Positions 24,306 to 38,805 of a stretch of DNA of 64,000 nucleotides are shown here, in pieces. Each line of letters begins with the position of its first letter. Positions within the stretch are counted from its first letter, which is position 1. Origin of the DNA: Ptiloglossa arizonensis (lineage: Eukaryota; Arthropoda; Insecta; Hymenoptera; Colletidae). The position numbers were made by a program, and so were the translations under genes. Location: contig NW_027478881.1 in assembly GCF_051014685.1 (NCBI RefSeq), forward strand, positions 343,419-407,418, in the 5' to 3' direction. The notes beneath the pieces were generated by a model, which saw only the letters and a program-made list of their open reading frames with translations, ran no database searches and was not told where the DNA came from.

Positions 24306-27300
24306 GGGCCGTTCTAGTTATTCGTTTCGAACATCAGAACTGCGAAAATTTTGAGTTTCTAAAGCGTTTCTTACTTCCAAACTGCCATATCTCGCGAACG
24401 GATTGACCAATCCGCAAAATTTCTGTTGCATCTGAAAGTAGAAACTCGCCCGATTACAACGGTATGCGTACTTCTCCCCTAGGCCGTTCTAGTCATTCGT
24501 TTCGAGCATCAGAACTGCGCAAATTTTGAGTTTCTCAAGCGTTTCTTACCTCCAAACTGCCACATCTCGCGAACGGATTGACCAATCCGCAAAATTTCTG
24601 TTGCTTCTGAAAGTAGAAACTCGCCCGATTACAACGGTATGCGCACTTTTCCCCTAGGCTGTCTAGTTATTCGTTTCGAGCATCAGAACTGCGAAAATTT
24701 CGAGTTTCTCAAGCGTTTCTTACATCCAAACTGCCATATCTCGCGAACGGATTGACCAATCCGCAAAATTTCTGTTGCATCTGAAAGTAGAAACTAGCCC
24801 GATTACAACGGTATGCGCACTTTTCCCCTAGGCGGTTCTAGTTATTCTTTTCGAGCATCAGAACTGCGAAAATTTTGAGTTTCTCAAGCGTTTCTTACCT
24901 CCAAACTGCCATATCTCGCGAACGGATTGATCAATCCGCAAAATTTCTGTTGCATCTGAAAGTAGAATCTCGCCCGATTACAACGGTATCCGTACTTCTC
25001 CCCTAGGCCGTTCTAGTCATTCGTTTTGAGCATCAGAACTGCGAAAATTTTGAGTTTCTCAAGCGTTTCTTATCTCCAAACTGCCATATCTCGCGAACGG
25101 AATGATCATTCCGCAAAATTTCTGTTGCATCTGAAAGTAGAAACTCGCCCGATTACAACGGTATGCGCACTTTTCCCCTGGGCCGTTCTAGTTATTCGTT
25201 TCGAACATCAGAACTGCGAAAATTTTGAGTTTCTAAAGCGTTTCTTATCTCCAAGCTGCCATATCTCGCGAACGGATTGACCAATCCGCAAAATTTCTGT
25301 TGCATCTGAAAGTAGAAACTCGCCCGATTACAACGGTATGCGTACTTCTCCCCTAGGCCGTTCTAGTCATTCGTTTCGAGCATCAGAACTGCGAAAATTT
25401 TGAGTTTCTCAAGCGTTTCTTACCTCCAAACTGCCACATCTCGCGAACGGATTGACCAATCCGCAAAATTTCTGTTGCTTCTGAAAGTAGAAACTCGCCC
25501 GATTACAACGGTATGCGCACTTTTCCCCTAGGCTGTCTAGTTATTCGTTTCGAGCATCAGAACTGCGAAAATTTCGAGTTTCTCAAGCGTTTCTTACATC
25601 CAAACTGCCATATCTCGCGAACGGATTGACCAATCCGCAAAATTTCTGTTGCATCTGAAAGTAGAAACTAGCCCGATTACAACGGTATGCGCACTTTTCC
25701 CCTAGGCGGTTCTAGTTATTCTTTTCGAGCATCAGAACTGCGAAAATTTTGAGTTTCTCAAGCGTTTCTTACCTCCAAACTGCCATATCTCGCGAACGGA
25801 TTGACCGATCCGCAAAATTTCTGTTGCATCTGAAAGTAGAAACTCGCCCGATTACAACGGTATGTGTAGTTTTCCCCTAGACCGTTCCAGTTATTCGTTT
25901 CGAGCATCAGGACTGCGAAAATTTTGAGTTTCTCAAGCGTTTCTTACTTCCAAACTGCCATATCTCGCGAACGGATAGACCAATCCGCAAAATTTCTGTT
26001 GCATCTGAAAGTAGAAACTCCCCCGATTACATCGGTATGCGTACTTTTCCCCTAGGCCGTTCTAGTTATTCGTTTCGAGCATCAGAACTGCGAAAATTTT
26101 GAGTTTCTCAAGCGTTTCTTACCTCCAAACTGCCACATCTCGCGAACGGATTGACCAATTCGCAAAATTTCTGTTGCATTTGAATGTAGAAACTCGCCCG
26201 ATTACAACGGTATGCGCACTTTTCCCCTGGGCCGTTCTAGTTATTCGTTTCGAACATCAGAACTGCGAAAATTTTGAGTTTCTAAAGCGTTTCTTATCTC
26301 CAAGCTGCCATATCTCGCGAACGGATTGATCAATCCGCAACATTTCTGTTGCATCTGAAAGTAGAATCTCGCCCGATTACAACGGTATCCGTACTTCTCC
26401 CCTAGGCCGTTCTAGTCATTCGTTTCGAGCATCAGAACTGCGAAAATTTTGAGTTTCTCAAGCGTTTCTTATCTCCAACCTGCCATATCTCGCGAACGGA
26501 TTGATCATTCCGCAAAATTTCTGTTGCATCTGAAAGTAGAAACTCGCCCGATTACAACAGTATGCGCACTTTTCCCCTGGGCCGTTCTAGTTATTCGTTT
26601 CGAACATCAGAACTGCGAAAATTTTGAGTTTCTAAAGCGTTTCTTACTTCCAAACTGCCATATCTCGCGAACGGATTGACCAATCCGCAAAATTTCTGTT
26701 GCATCTGAAAGTAGAAACTCGCCCGATTACAACGGTATGCGTACTTCTCCCCTAGGCCGTTCTAGTCATTCGTTTCGAGCATCAGAACTGCGCAAATTTT
26801 GAGTTTCTCAAGCGTTTCTTACCTCCAAACTGCCACATCTCGCGAACGGATTGACCAATCCGCAAAATTTCTGTTGCTTCTGAAAGTAGAATCTCGCCCG
26901 ATTACAACGGTATGCGCACTTTTCCCCTAGGCTGTCTAGTTATTCGTTTCGAGCATCAGAACTGCGAAAATTTCGAGTTTCTCAAGCGTTTCTTACATCC
27001 AAACTGCCATATCTCGCGAACGGATTGACCAATCCGCAAAATTTCTGTTGCATCTGAAAGTAGAAACTAGCCCGATTACAACGGTATGCGCACTTTTCCC
27101 CTAGGCGGTTCTAGTTATTCTTTTCGAGCATCAGAACTGCGAAAATTTTGAGTTTCTCAAGCGTTTCTTACCTCCAAACTGCCATATCTCGCGAACGGAT
27201 TGATCAATCCGCAAAATTTCTGTTGCATCTGAAAGTAGAATCTCGCCCGATTACAACGGTATCCGTACTTCTCCCCTAGGCCGTTCTAGTCATTCGTTTT

Positions 27301-27441
27301 GAGCATCAGAACTGCGAAAATTTTGAGTTTCTCAAGCGTTTCTTATCTCCAAACTGCCATATCTCGCGAACGGAATGATCATTCCGCAAAATTTCTGTTG
27401 CATCTGAAAGTAGAAACTCGCCCGATTACAACGGTATGCGC
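23470..27441 (+). repeat. 13-monomer HOR, 2273-bp period, two copies
   Basis: Bases about 23470-25168 match 25743-27441 at a 2273-bp offset; the 2-bp shortfall from 13x175 comes from 174-bp monomers carrying GGCTGTCTAG (24656, 25530, 26929). The block also contains an 874-bp (5-monomer) repeat of about 24410-24890 at 25284-25764, so it is a nested 5-within-13 duplication. The compensated palindrome CGGAATGATCATTCCG occurs in both copies (25098, 27371). The match ends at TGGGCC (25170) against TAGGCGG (27443). Confidence 0.8.
25098..25113. other. Perfect 16-bp palindrome with compensated arms
   Basis: CGGAATGATCATTCCG has T-to-A on the left arm matched by A-to-T on the right arm, compared with the GATC-centred form. 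The intermediate with only the right-arm change (CGGATTGATCATTCCG, for example near 23353, 29646, 32095) is common. The restored form is also at 27371-27386 and 30869-30884. Confidence 0.9.
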
Positions 27442-30400
27442 ACTTTTCCCCTAGGCGGTTCTAGTTATTCGTTTCGAGCATCAGAACTGCGAAAATTTTG
27501 AGTTTCTCAAGCGTTTCTTACCTCCAAACTGCCATATCTCGCGAACGGATTGACCGATCCGCAAAATTTCTGTTGCATCTGAAAGTAGAAACTCGCCCGA
27601 TTACAACGGTATGTGTAGTTTTCCCCTAGGCCGTTCTAGTTATTCGTTACAAGCATCAGAACTGCGCAAATTTTGAGTTTCTCAAGCGTTTCTTACCTCC
27701 AAACTGCCATATCTCGCGAACGGATTGACCAATCCGCAAAATTTCTGTTGCATCTGAAAGTAGAAACTCGCTCGATTACAACGGTATGCGTACTTTTCCC
27801 CTAGGCCGTTCTAGTTACTCGTTTCTAGCATCAGAACTGCGAAAATTTTGAGTTTCTCAAGCGTTTCTTATTTCCAAACTGCCATATCTCGCGAACGGAT
27901 TGATCAATCCGCAAAATTTCTGTTGCATCTGAAAGTAGAAAGTCGACCAATTACAACGGTATGCGTACTTCTCCCCTAGGCCGTTCTAGTTATTCATTTC
28001 GAGCATCAGAACTGCGAAAATTTTGAGTTTCTCAAGCGTTTCTTACCTCCAAACTGCCATATCTCGCGAACGGATTGACCAATCCGCAAAATTTCTGTTG
28101 CTTCTGAAAGTAGAAACTCGCCCGATTACAACGGTATGCGCACTTTTCCCCTAGGCTGTCTAGTTATTCGTTTCGAGCATCAGAACTGCGAAAATTTTGA
28201 GTTTCTCAAGCGCTTCTTACCTCCAAACTACCATTTCTCGCGAACGGATTGACCAATCCGCAAAATTTCTGTTGCATCTGAAAGTAGAGACTCGCCCGAT
28301 TACAACGGTATGTGTAGTTTTCCCCTAGGCCGTTCCAGTTATTCGTTTCGTGCATCAGAACTGCGAAAATTTCGAGTTTCTCAAGCGCTTCTTACATCCA
28401 AACGGCCATATCTCGCGAACGGATTGACGAATCCGCAAAATTTCTGGTGCATCTGAAAGTAGAAACTCGCCCGATTACAACGGTATGTGTAGTTTTCCCC
28501 TAGACCGTTCCAGTTATTCGTTTCGAGCATCAGAACTGCGAAAATTTTGAGTTTCTCAAGCGTTTCTTACTTCCAAACTGCCATATCGCGCGAACGGATA
28601 GACCAATCCGCAAAATTTCTGTTGCATCTGAAAGTAGAAACTCGCCCGATTACATCGGTATGCGTACTTTTCCCCTAGGCCGTTCTAGTTATTCGTTTCG
28701 AGCATCAGAACTGCGAAAATTTTGAGTTTCTCAAGCGTTTCTTACCTCCAAACTGCCACATCTCGCGAACGGATTGACCAATCCGCAAAATTTCTGTTGC
28801 ATCTGAAAGTGGAAACTCGCCCGATTACAACGGTATGCGCACTTTTCCCCTAGGCCGTTCTAGTTATTCGTTTCGAGCATCAGAACTGCGAAAATTTTGA
28901 GTTTCTCAAGCGTTTCTTACCTCCAAACTGCCACATCTCGCGAACGGATTGACCAATCCGCAAAATTTCCGTTGCATCTGAAAGTAGAAACTCGCCCGAT
29001 TACATCGGTATGCGTACTTTTCCCCTAGGCCGTTCTAGTTATTCGTTTCGAGCATCAGAACTGCGAAAATTTTGAGTTTCTCAAGCGTTTCTTACCTCCA
29101 AACTGCCACATCTCGCGAACGGATTGACCAATCCGCAAAATTTCTGTTGCATCTGAAAGTGGAAACTCGCCCGATTACAACGGTATGTGTAGTTTTCCCC
29201 TAGACCGTTCCAGTTATTCGTTTCGAGCATCAGAACTGCGAAAATTTTGAGTTTCTCAAGCGTTTCTTACCTCCAAACTGCCATATCTCGCGAACGGATT
29301 GAACAATCCGCAAAATTTCTGTTGCATTTGAATGTAGAAACTCGCCCGATTACAACGATATGCGCACTTTTCCCCTGGGCCGTTCTAGTTATTCGTTTCG
29401 AACATCAGAACTGCGAAAATTTTGAGTTTCTAAAGCGTTTCTTATCTCCAAGCTGCCATATCTCGCGAACGGATTGATCAATCCGCAACATTTCTGTTGC
29501 ATCTGAAAGTAGAATCTCGCCCGATTACAACGGTATCCGTACTTCTCCCCTATGCCGTTCTAGTCATTCGTTTCGAGCATCAGAACTGCGAAAATTTTGA
29601 GTTTCTCAAGCGTTTCTTATCTCCAAACTGCCATATCTCGCGAACGGATTGATCATTCCGCAAAATTTCTGTTGCATCTGAAAGTAGAAACTCGCCCGAT
29701 TACAACGGTATGCGCACTTTTCCCCTAGGCGGTTCTAGTTATTCGTTTCGAGCATCAGAACTGCGAAAATTTTGAGTTTCTCAAGCGTTTCTTACCTCCA
29801 AACTGCCATATCTCGCGAACGGATTGACCGATCCGCAAAATTTCTGTTGCATCTGAAAGTAGAAACTCGCCCGATTACAACGGTATGCGTAGTTTTCCCC
29901 TAGGCCGTTCTAGTTATTCGTTACAAGCATCAGAACTGCGCAAATTTTGAGTTTCTCAAGCGTTTCTTACCTCCAAACTGCCACATCTCGCGAACGGATT
30001 GACCAATCCGCAAAATTTCTGTTGCATCTGAAAGTAGAAACTCGCCCGATTACAACGGTATGCGCACTTTTCCCCTAGGCGGTTCTAGTTATTCGTTTCG
30101 AGCATCAGAACTGCGAAAATTTTGAGTTTCTCAAGCGTTTCTTACCTCCAAACTGCCACATCTCGCGAACGGATTGACCAATCCGCAAAATTGCTGTTGC
30201 ATCTGAAAGTAGAAACTCGCCCGATTACAACGGTATGTGTAGTTTTCCCCTAGACCGTTCCAGTTATTCGTTTCGAGCATCAGAACTGCGAAAATTTTGA
30301 GTTTGTAAAGCGTTTCTTACTTCCAAACTGCCATATCTCGCGAACGGATTGACCAATCCGCAAAATTTCTGTTGCATCTGAAAGTAGAAACTCGCCCGAT

Positions 30401-31425
30401 TACAACGGTATGCGTACTTCTCCCCTAGGCCGTTCTAGTCATTCGTTTCGAGCATCAGAACTGCGCAAATTTTGAGTTTCTCAAGCGTTTCTTACATCCA
30501 AACTGCCATATCTCGCGAACGGATTGACCAATCCGCAAAATTTCCGTTGCTTCTGAAAGTAGAAACTCGCCCGATTACAACGGTATGCGCACTTTTCCCC
30601 TAGGCCGTCTAGTTATTCGTTTCGAGCATCAGAACTGCGAAAATTTTGAGTTTCTCAAGCGTTTCTTACATCCAAACGGCCATATCTCGCGAACGGATTG
30701 ACCAATCCTCATAATTTCTCTTGCATCTGAAAGTAGAAACTCGCCCGATTACAACGCTATGCGTACTTCTCCCCTAGGCCGTTCTAGTCATTCGTTTCGA
30801 GCTTCAGAACTGCGAAAATTTTGAGTTTCTCAAGCGTTTCTTATCTCCAAACTGCCATATCTCGCGAACGGAATGATCATTCCGCAAAATTTCTGTTGCT
30901 TCTGAAAGTAGAAACTCGCCCGATTTCAACGGTATGCGCACTTTTCCCCTAGGCGGTTCTAGTTATACGTTTCGAGCATCAGAACTGCGAAAATTTTGAG
31001 TTTCTCAAGCGTTTCTTACCTCCAAACTGCCACATCTCGCGAACGGATTGACCAATCCGCAAAATTTCTGTTGCATCTGAAAGTAGAAACTCGCCCGATT
31101 ACAACGGTATGCGTACTTCTCCCCTAGGCCGTTCTAGTTATTCATTTCGAGCATCAGAACTGCGAAAATTTTGAGTTTCTCAAGCGTTTCTTATCTCTAA
31201 ACTGCCATATCTCGCGAACGGATAGACCAATCCGCAAAATTTCTGTTGCATCTGAAAGTAGAAACTCGCCCGATTACATCGGTATGCGTACTTTTCCCCT
31301 AGGCCGTTCTAGTTATTCGTTTCGAGCATCAGAACTGCGAAAATTTTGAGTTTCTCAAGCGTTTCTTACCTCCAAACTGCCACATCTCGCGAACGGATTA
31401 ACCAATCCGCAAAATTTCTGTTGCA
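27442..31425 (+). repeat. Mosaic satellite segment
   Basis: Pure monomers of mixed classes, including GTTACAAGC, GTCGACC (SalI-type), GGCTGTCTAG, CATCGG and TTGAATG classes. I could not define a long near-identical copy pair inside it by eye, although individual monomers recur elsewhere. It contains the third copy of the compensated palindrome (30869-30884). There is no gene in this stretch. Confidence 0.7.
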
Positions 31426-33120
31426 TCTGAAAGTGGAAACTCGCCCGATTACAACGGTATGCGCACTTTTCCCCTAGGCCGTTCTAGTTATTCGTTTCGA
31501 GCATCAGAACTGCGAAAATTTTGAGTTTCTCAAGCGTTTCTTACCTCCAAACTGCCACATCTCGCGAACGGATTGACCAATCCGCAAAATTTCTGTTGCA
31601 TCTGAAAGTAGAAACTCGCCCGATTACAACGGTATGTGTAGTTTTCCCCTAGACCGTTCCAGTTATTCGTTTCGAGCATCAGAACTGCGAAAATTTTGAG
31701 TTTCTCAAGCGTTTCTTACCTCCAAACTGCCATATCTCGCGAACGGATTGAACAATCCGCAAAATTTCTGTTGCATTTGAATGTAGAAACTCGCCCGATT
31801 ACAACGATATGCGCACTTTTCCCCTGGGCCGTTCTAGTTATTCGTTTCGAACATCAGAACTGCGAAAATTTTGAGTTTCTGAAGCGTTTCTTATCTCCAA
31901 GGTGCCATATCTCGCGAACGGATTGATCAATCCGCAACATTTCTGTTGCATCTGAAAGTAGAATCTCGCCCGATTACAACGGTATCCGTACTTCTCCCCT
32001 AGGCCGTTCTAGTCATTCGTTTCGAGCATCAGAACTGCGAAAATTTTGAGTTTCTCAAGCGTTTCTTATCTCCAAACTGCCATATCTCGCGAACGGATTG
32101 ATCATTCCGCAAAATTTCTGTTGCATCTGAAAGTAGAAACTCGCCCGATTACAAGGGTATGCGCACTTTTCCCCTAGGCGGTTCTAGTTATTCGTTTCGA
32201 GCATCAGAACTGCGAAAATTTTGAGTTTCTCAAGCGTTTCTTACCTCCAAACTGCCACATCTCGCGAACGGATTGACCAATCCGCAAAATTTCTGTTGCA
32301 TCTGAAAGTGGAAACTCGCCCGATTACAACGGTATGCGCACTTTTCCCCTAGGCCGTTCTAGTTATTCGTTTCGAGCATCAGAACTGCGAAAATTTTGAG
32401 TTTCTCAAGCGTTTCTTACCTCCAAACTGCCACATCTCGCGAACGGATTGACCAATCCGCAAAATTTCTGTTGCATCTGAAAGTAGAAACTCGCCCGATT
32501 ACAACGGTATGTGTAGTTTTCCCCTAGACCGTTCCAGTTATTCGTTTCGAGCATCAGAACTGCGAAAATTTTGAGTTTCTCAAGCGTTTCTTACCTCCAA
32601 ACTGCCATATCTCGCGAACGGATTGAACAATCCGCAAAATTTCTGTTGCATTTGAATGTAGAAACTCGCCCGATTACAACGATATGCGCACTTTTCCCCT
32701 GGGCCGTTCTAGTTATTCGTTTCGAACATCAGAACTGCGAAAATTTTGAGTTTCTGAAGCGTTTCTTATCTCCAAGGTGCCATATCTCGCGAACGGATTG
32801 ATCAATCCGCAACATTTCTGTTGCATCTGAAAGTAGAATCTCGCCCGATTACAACGGTATCCGTACTTCTCCCCTAGGCCGTTCTAGTCATTCGTTTCGA
32901 GCATCAGAACTGCGAAAATTTTGAGTTTCTCAAGCGTTTCTTATCTCCAAACTGCCATATCTCGCGAACGGATTGATCATTCCGCAAAATTTCTGTTGCA
33001 TCTGAAAGTAGAAACTCGCCCGATTACAAGGGTATGCGCACTTTTCCCCTAGGCGGTTCTAGTTATTCGTTTCGAGCATCAGAACTGCGAAAATTTTGAG
33101 TTTCTCAAGCGTTTCTTACC
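31425..33120 (+). repeat. 5-monomer HOR, 875-bp period, two copies
   Basis: Bases about 31425-32245 match 32300-33120 at an exact 875-bp offset. Three variants look private to this pair: TTTCTGAAGCG (31878, 32753), CCAAGGTGCC (31898, 32773) and ACAAGGGTATG (32152, 33027). That makes it a very recent duplication. The match ends where CCACATCTCG is replaced by CCATATCTCG with GACCGATCC. Confidence 0.85.
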
Positions 33121-34310
33121 TCCAAACTGCCATATCTCGCGAACGGATTGACCGATCCGCAAAATTTCTGTTGCATCTGAAAGTAGAAACTCGCCCGATT
33201 ACAACGGTATGTGTAGTTTTCCCCTAGGCCGTTCCAGTTATTCGTTTCGAGTATCAGAACTGCGAAAATTTCGAGTTTCTCAAGCGTTTCTTACATCCAA
33301 ACTGCCATATCTCGCGAACGGATTGACCAATCCGCAAAATTTCTGTTGCATCTGAAAGTAGAAACTAGCCCGATTACAACGGTATGCGCACTTTTCCCCT
33401 AGGCGGTTCTAGTTATTCTTTTCGAGCATCAGAACTGCGAAAATTTTGAGTTTCTCAAGCGTTTCTTATCTCCAAACTGCCATATCTCGCGAACGGATTG
33501 ATCATTCCGCAAAATTTCTGTTGCATCTGAAAGTAGAAACTCGCCCGATTACAACGGTATGCGCACCTTTCCCCTAGGCGGTTCTAGTTATTCGTTTCGA
33601 GCATCAGAACTGCGAAAATTTTGAGTTTCTCAAACGTTTCTTACCTCCAAACTGCCATATCTCGCGAACGGATTGACCGATCCGCAAAATTTCTGTTGCA
33701 TCTGAAAGTAGAAACTCGCCCGATTACAACGGTATGTGTAGTTTTCCCCTAGGCCGTTCTAGTTATTCGTTACAAGCATCAGAACTGCGCAAATTTTGAG
33801 TTTCTCAAGCGTTTCTTACCTCCAAACTGCCACATCTCGCGAACGGATTGACCAATCCGCAAAATTTCTGTTGCATCTGAAAGTAGAAACTCGCCCGATT
33901 ACAACGGTATGTGTAGTTTTCCCCTAGGCCGTTCCAGTTATTCGTTTCGAGTATCAGAACTGCGAAAATTTCGAGTTTCTCAAGCGCTTCTTACCTCCAA
34001 ACTACCATATCTCGCGAACGGATTGACCAATCCGCAAAATTTCTGTTGCATCTGAAAGTAGAGACTCGCCCGATTACAACGGTATGTGTAGTTTTCCCCT
34101 AGGCCGTTCCAGTTATTCATTTCGAGCATCAGAACTGCGCAAATTTTGAGTTTCTCAAGCGTTTCTTGCCTCCAAACTGCCATATCTCGCGAACGGATTG
34201 ACCAATCCGCAAAATTTCTGTTGCATCTGAAAGTAGAAACTCGCTCGATTACAACGGTATGCGTACTTCTCCCCTAGGCCGTTCTAGTTATTCATTTCGA
34301 GCATCAGAAC
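33121..34310 (+). repeat. Short mosaic segment between HOR blocks
   Basis: About seven monomers of the GTTACAAGC, GTATCAG/AATTTCGAG, CTAGCCCG and GCTTCTTACC classes, similar in order to parts of the adjacent 2274-bp block but not in a clean copy register. There is no gene in this stretch. Confidence 0.65.
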
Positions 34311-37300
34311 TGCGAAAATTTTGAGTTTCTCAAGCGTTTCTTACCTCCAAACTGCCATATCTCGCGAACGGATTGACCAATCCGCAAAATTTCTGTTGCT
34401 TCTGAAAGTAGAAACTCGCCCGATTACAACGGTATGCGCACTTTTCCCCTAGGCTGTCTAGTTATTCGTTTCGAGCATCAGAACTGCGAAAATTTTGAGT
34501 TTCTCAAGCGCTTCTTACCTCCAAACTACCATATCTCGCGAACGGATTGACCAATCCGCAAAATTTCTGTTGCATCTGAAAGTAGAGACTCGCCCGATTA
34601 CAACGGTATGTGTAGTTTTCCCCTAGGCCGTTCAAGTTATTCGTTTCGAGCATCAGAACTGCGAAAATTTTGAGTTTCTCAAGCGTTTCTTACCTCCAAA
34701 CTGCCACATCTCGCGAACGGATTGACCAATCCGCAAAATTTCTGTTGCATCTGAAAGTGGAAACTCGCCCGATTACAACGGTATGTGTAGTTTTCCCCTA
34801 GACCGTTCCAGTTATTCGTTTCGAGCATCAGAACTGCGAAAATTTTGAGTTTCTCAAGCGTTTCTTACCTCCAAACTGCCATATCTCGCGAACGGATTGA
34901 ACAATCCGCAAAATTTCTGTTGCATTTGAATGTAGAAACTCGCCCGATTACAACGATATGCGCACTTTTCCCCTGGGCCGTTCTAGTTATTCGTTCCGAA
35001 CATCAGAACTGCGAAAATTTTGAGTTTCTAAAGCGTTTCTTATCTCCAAGCTGCCATATCTCGCGAACGGATTGATCAATCCGCAACATTTCTGTTGCAT
35101 CTGAAAGTAGAATCTCGCCCGATTACAACGGTATCCGTACTTCTCCCCTAGGCCGTTCTAGTCATTCGTTTCGAGCATCAGAACTGCGAAAATTTTGAGT
35201 TTCTCAAGCGTTTCTTATCTCCAAACTGCCATATCTCGCGAACGGATTGATCAATCCGCAACATTTCAATTGCATCTGAAAGTAGAATCTCGCCCGATTA
35301 CAACGGTATCCGTACTTCTCCCCTAGGCCGTTCTAGTTATTCGTTACAAGCATCAGAACTGCGCAAATTTTGAGTTTCTCAAGCGTTTCTTACCTCCAAA
35401 CTGCCACATCTCGCGAACGGATTGACCAATCCGCAAAATTTCTGTTGCATCTGAAAGTAGAAACTCGCCCGATTACAACGGTATGTGTAGTTTTCCCCTA
35501 GGCCGTTCCAGTTATTCGTTTCGAGTATCAGAACTGCGAAAATTTCGAGTTTCTCAAGCGTTTCTTACATCCAAACTGCCATATCTCGCGAACGGATTGA
35601 CCAATCCGCAAAATTTCTGTTGCATCTGAAAGTAGAAACTAGCCCGATTACAACGGTATGCGCACTTTTCCCCTAGGCGGTTCTAGTTATTCTTTTCGAG
35701 CATCAGAACTGCGAAAATTTTTAGTTTCTCAAGCGTTTCTTACCTCCAAACTGCCATATCTCGCGAACGGATTGATCAATCCGCAAAATTTCTGTTGCAT
35801 CTGAAAGTAGAATCTCGCCCGATTACAACGGTATCCGTACTTCTCCCCTAGGCCGTTCTAGTCATTCGTTTCGAGCATCAGAACTGCGAAAATTTTGAGT
35901 TTCTCAAGCGTTTCTTATCTCCAAACTGCCATATCTCGCGAACGGATTGATCATTCCGCAAAATTTCTGTTGCATCTGAAAGTAGAAACTCGCCCGATTA
36001 CAACGGTATGCGCACCTTTCCCCTAGGCGGTTCTAGTTATTCGTTTCGAGCATCAGAACTGCGAAAATTTTGAGTTTCTCAAGCGTTTCTTACCTCCAAA
36101 CTGCCATATCTCGCGAACGGATTGACCGATCCGCAAAATTTCTGTTGCATCTGAAAGTAGAAACTCGCCCGATTACAACGGTATGTGTAGTTTTCCCCTA
36201 GGCCGTTCTAGTTATTCGTTACAAGCATCAGAACTGCGCAAATTTTGAGTTTCTCAAGCGTTTCTTACCTCCAAACTGCCACATCTCGCGAACGGATTGA
36301 CCAATCCGCAAAATTTCTGTTGCATCTGAAAGTAGAAACTCGCCCGATTACAACGGTATGTGTAGTTTTCCCCTAGGCCGTTCCAGTTATTCGTTTCGAG
36401 TATCAGAACTGCGAAAATTTCGAGTTTCTCAAGCGTTTCTTACATCCAAACTGCCATATCTCGCGAACGGATTGACCAATCCGCAAAATTTCTGTTGCAT
36501 CTGAAAGTAGAAACTAGCCCGATTACAACGGTATCCGTACTTCTCCCCTAGGCCGTTCTAGTCATTCGTTTCGAGCATCAGAACTGCGAAAATTTTGAGT
36601 TTCTCAAGCGTTTCTTACCTCCAAACTGCCATATCTCGCGAACGGATTGACCAATCCGCAAAATTTCTGTTGCTTCTGAAAGTAGAAACTCGCCCGATTA
36701 CAACGGTATGCGCACTTTTCCCCTAGGCTGTCTAGTTATTCGTTTCGAGCATCAGAACTGCGAAAATTTTGAGTTTCTCAAGCGCTTCTTACCTCCAAAC
36801 TACCATATCTCGCGAACGGATTGACCAATCCGCAAAATTTCTGTTGCATCTGAAAGTAGAGACTCGCCCGATTACAACGGTATGTGTAGTTTTCCCCTAG
36901 GCCGTTCCAGTTATTCGTTTCGAGCATCAGAACTGCGAAAATTTTGAGTTTCTCAAGCGTTTCTTACCTCCAAACTGCCACATCTCGCGAACGGATTGAC
37001 CAATCCGCAAAATTTCTGTTGCATCTGAAAGTGGAAACTCGCCCGATTACAACGGTATGTGTAGTTTTCCCCTAGACCGTTCCAGTTATTCGTTTCGAGC
37101 ATCAGAACTGCGAAAATTTTGAGTTTCTCAAGCGTTTCTTACCTCCAAACTGCCATATCTCGCGAACGGATTGAACAATCCGCAAAATTTCTGTTGCATT
37201 TGAATGTAGAAACTCGCCCGATTACAACGATATGCGCACTTTTCCCCTGGGCCGTTCTAGTTATTCGTTTCGAACATCAGAACTGCGAAAATTTTGAGTT

Positions 37301-38805
37301 TCTAAAGCGTTCCTTATCTCCAAGCTGCCATATCTCGCGAACGGATTGATCAATCCGCAACATTTCTGTTGCATCTGAAAGTAGAATCTCGCCCGATTAC
37401 AACGGTATCCGTACTTCTCCCCTAGGCCGTTCTAGTCATTCGTTTCGAGCATCAGAACTGCGAAAATTTTGAGTTTCTCAAGCGTTTCTTATCTCCAAAC
37501 TGCCATATCTCGCGAACGGATTGATCAATCCGCAACATTTCTATTGCATCTGAAAGTAGAATCTCGCCCGATTACAACGGTATCCGTACTTCTCCCCTAG
37601 GCCGTTCTAGTTATTCGTTACAAGCATCAGAACTGCGCAAATTTTGAGTTTCTCAAGCGTTTCTTACCTCCAAACTGCCACATCTCGCGAACGGATTGAC
37701 CAATCCGCAAAATTTCTGTTGCATCTGAAAGTAGAAACTCGCCCGATTACAACGGTATGTGTAGTTTTCCCCTAGGCCGTTCCAGTTATTCGTTTCGAGT
37801 ATCAGAACTGCGAAAATTTCGAGTTTCTCAAGCGTTTCTTACATCCAAACTGCCATATCTCGCGAACGGATTGACCAATCCGCAAAATTTCTGTTGCATC
37901 TGAAAGTAGAAACTAGCCCGATTACAACGGTATGCGCACTTTTCCCCTAGGCGGTTCTAGTTATTCTTTTCGAGCATCAGAACTGCGAAAATTTTTAGTT
38001 TCTCAAGCGTTTCTTACCTCCAAACTGCCATATCTCGCGAACGGATTGATCAATCCGCAAAATTTCTGTTGCATCTGAAAGTAGAATCTCGCCCGATTAC
38101 AACGGTATCCGTACTTCTCCCCTAGGCCGTTCTAGTCATTCGTTTCGAGCATCAGAACTGCGAAAATTTTGAGTTTCTCAAGCGTTTCTTATCTCCAAAC
38201 TGCCATATCTCGCGAACGGATTGATCACTCCGCAAAATTTCTGTTGCATCTGAAAGTAGAAACTCGCCCGATTACAACGGTATGCGCACCTTTCCCCTAG
38301 GCGGTTCTAGTTATTCGTTTCGAGCATCAGAACTGCGAAAATTTTGAGTTTCTCAAGCGTTTCTTACCTCCAAACTGCCATATCTCGCGAACGGATTGAC
38401 CGATCCGCAAAATTTCTGTTGCATCTGAAAGTAGAAACTCGCCCGATTACAACGGTATGTGTAGTTTTCCCCTAGGCCGTTCTAGTTATTCGTTACAAGC
38501 ATCAGAACTGCGCAAATTTTGAGTTTCTCAAGCGTTTCTTACCTCCAAACTGCCACATCTCGCGAACGGATTGACCAATCCGCAAAATTTCTGTTGCATC
38601 TGAAAGTAGAAACTCGCCCGATTACAACGGTATGTGTAGTTTTCCCCTAGGCCGTTCCAGTTATTCGTTTCGAGTATCAGAACTGCGAAAATTTCGAGTT
38701 TCTCAAGCGTTTCTTACATCCAAACTGCCATATCTCGCGAACGGATTGTCCAATCCGCAAAATTTCTGTTGCATCTGAAAGTAGAAACTAGCCCGATTAC
38801 AACGG
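34310..38805 (+). repeat. 13-monomer HOR, 2274-bp period, two complete tandem copies
   Basis: Bases about 34310-36530 match 36584-38804 at a 2274-bp offset, so the copies are nearly abutting and complete. Shared markers are GGCTGTCTAG (34452, 36726), AATTTTTAGTTTC (35716, 37990), GCGCACCTTTCC and CAACATTTC near 35265/37540. Small differences include CGTTCCGAAC (34991) against CGTTTCGAAC and CATTTCAATTGC (35263) against CATTTCTATTGC. The copies end where TATCCGTAC (36531) faces TATGCGCAC (38805). Confidence 0.85.
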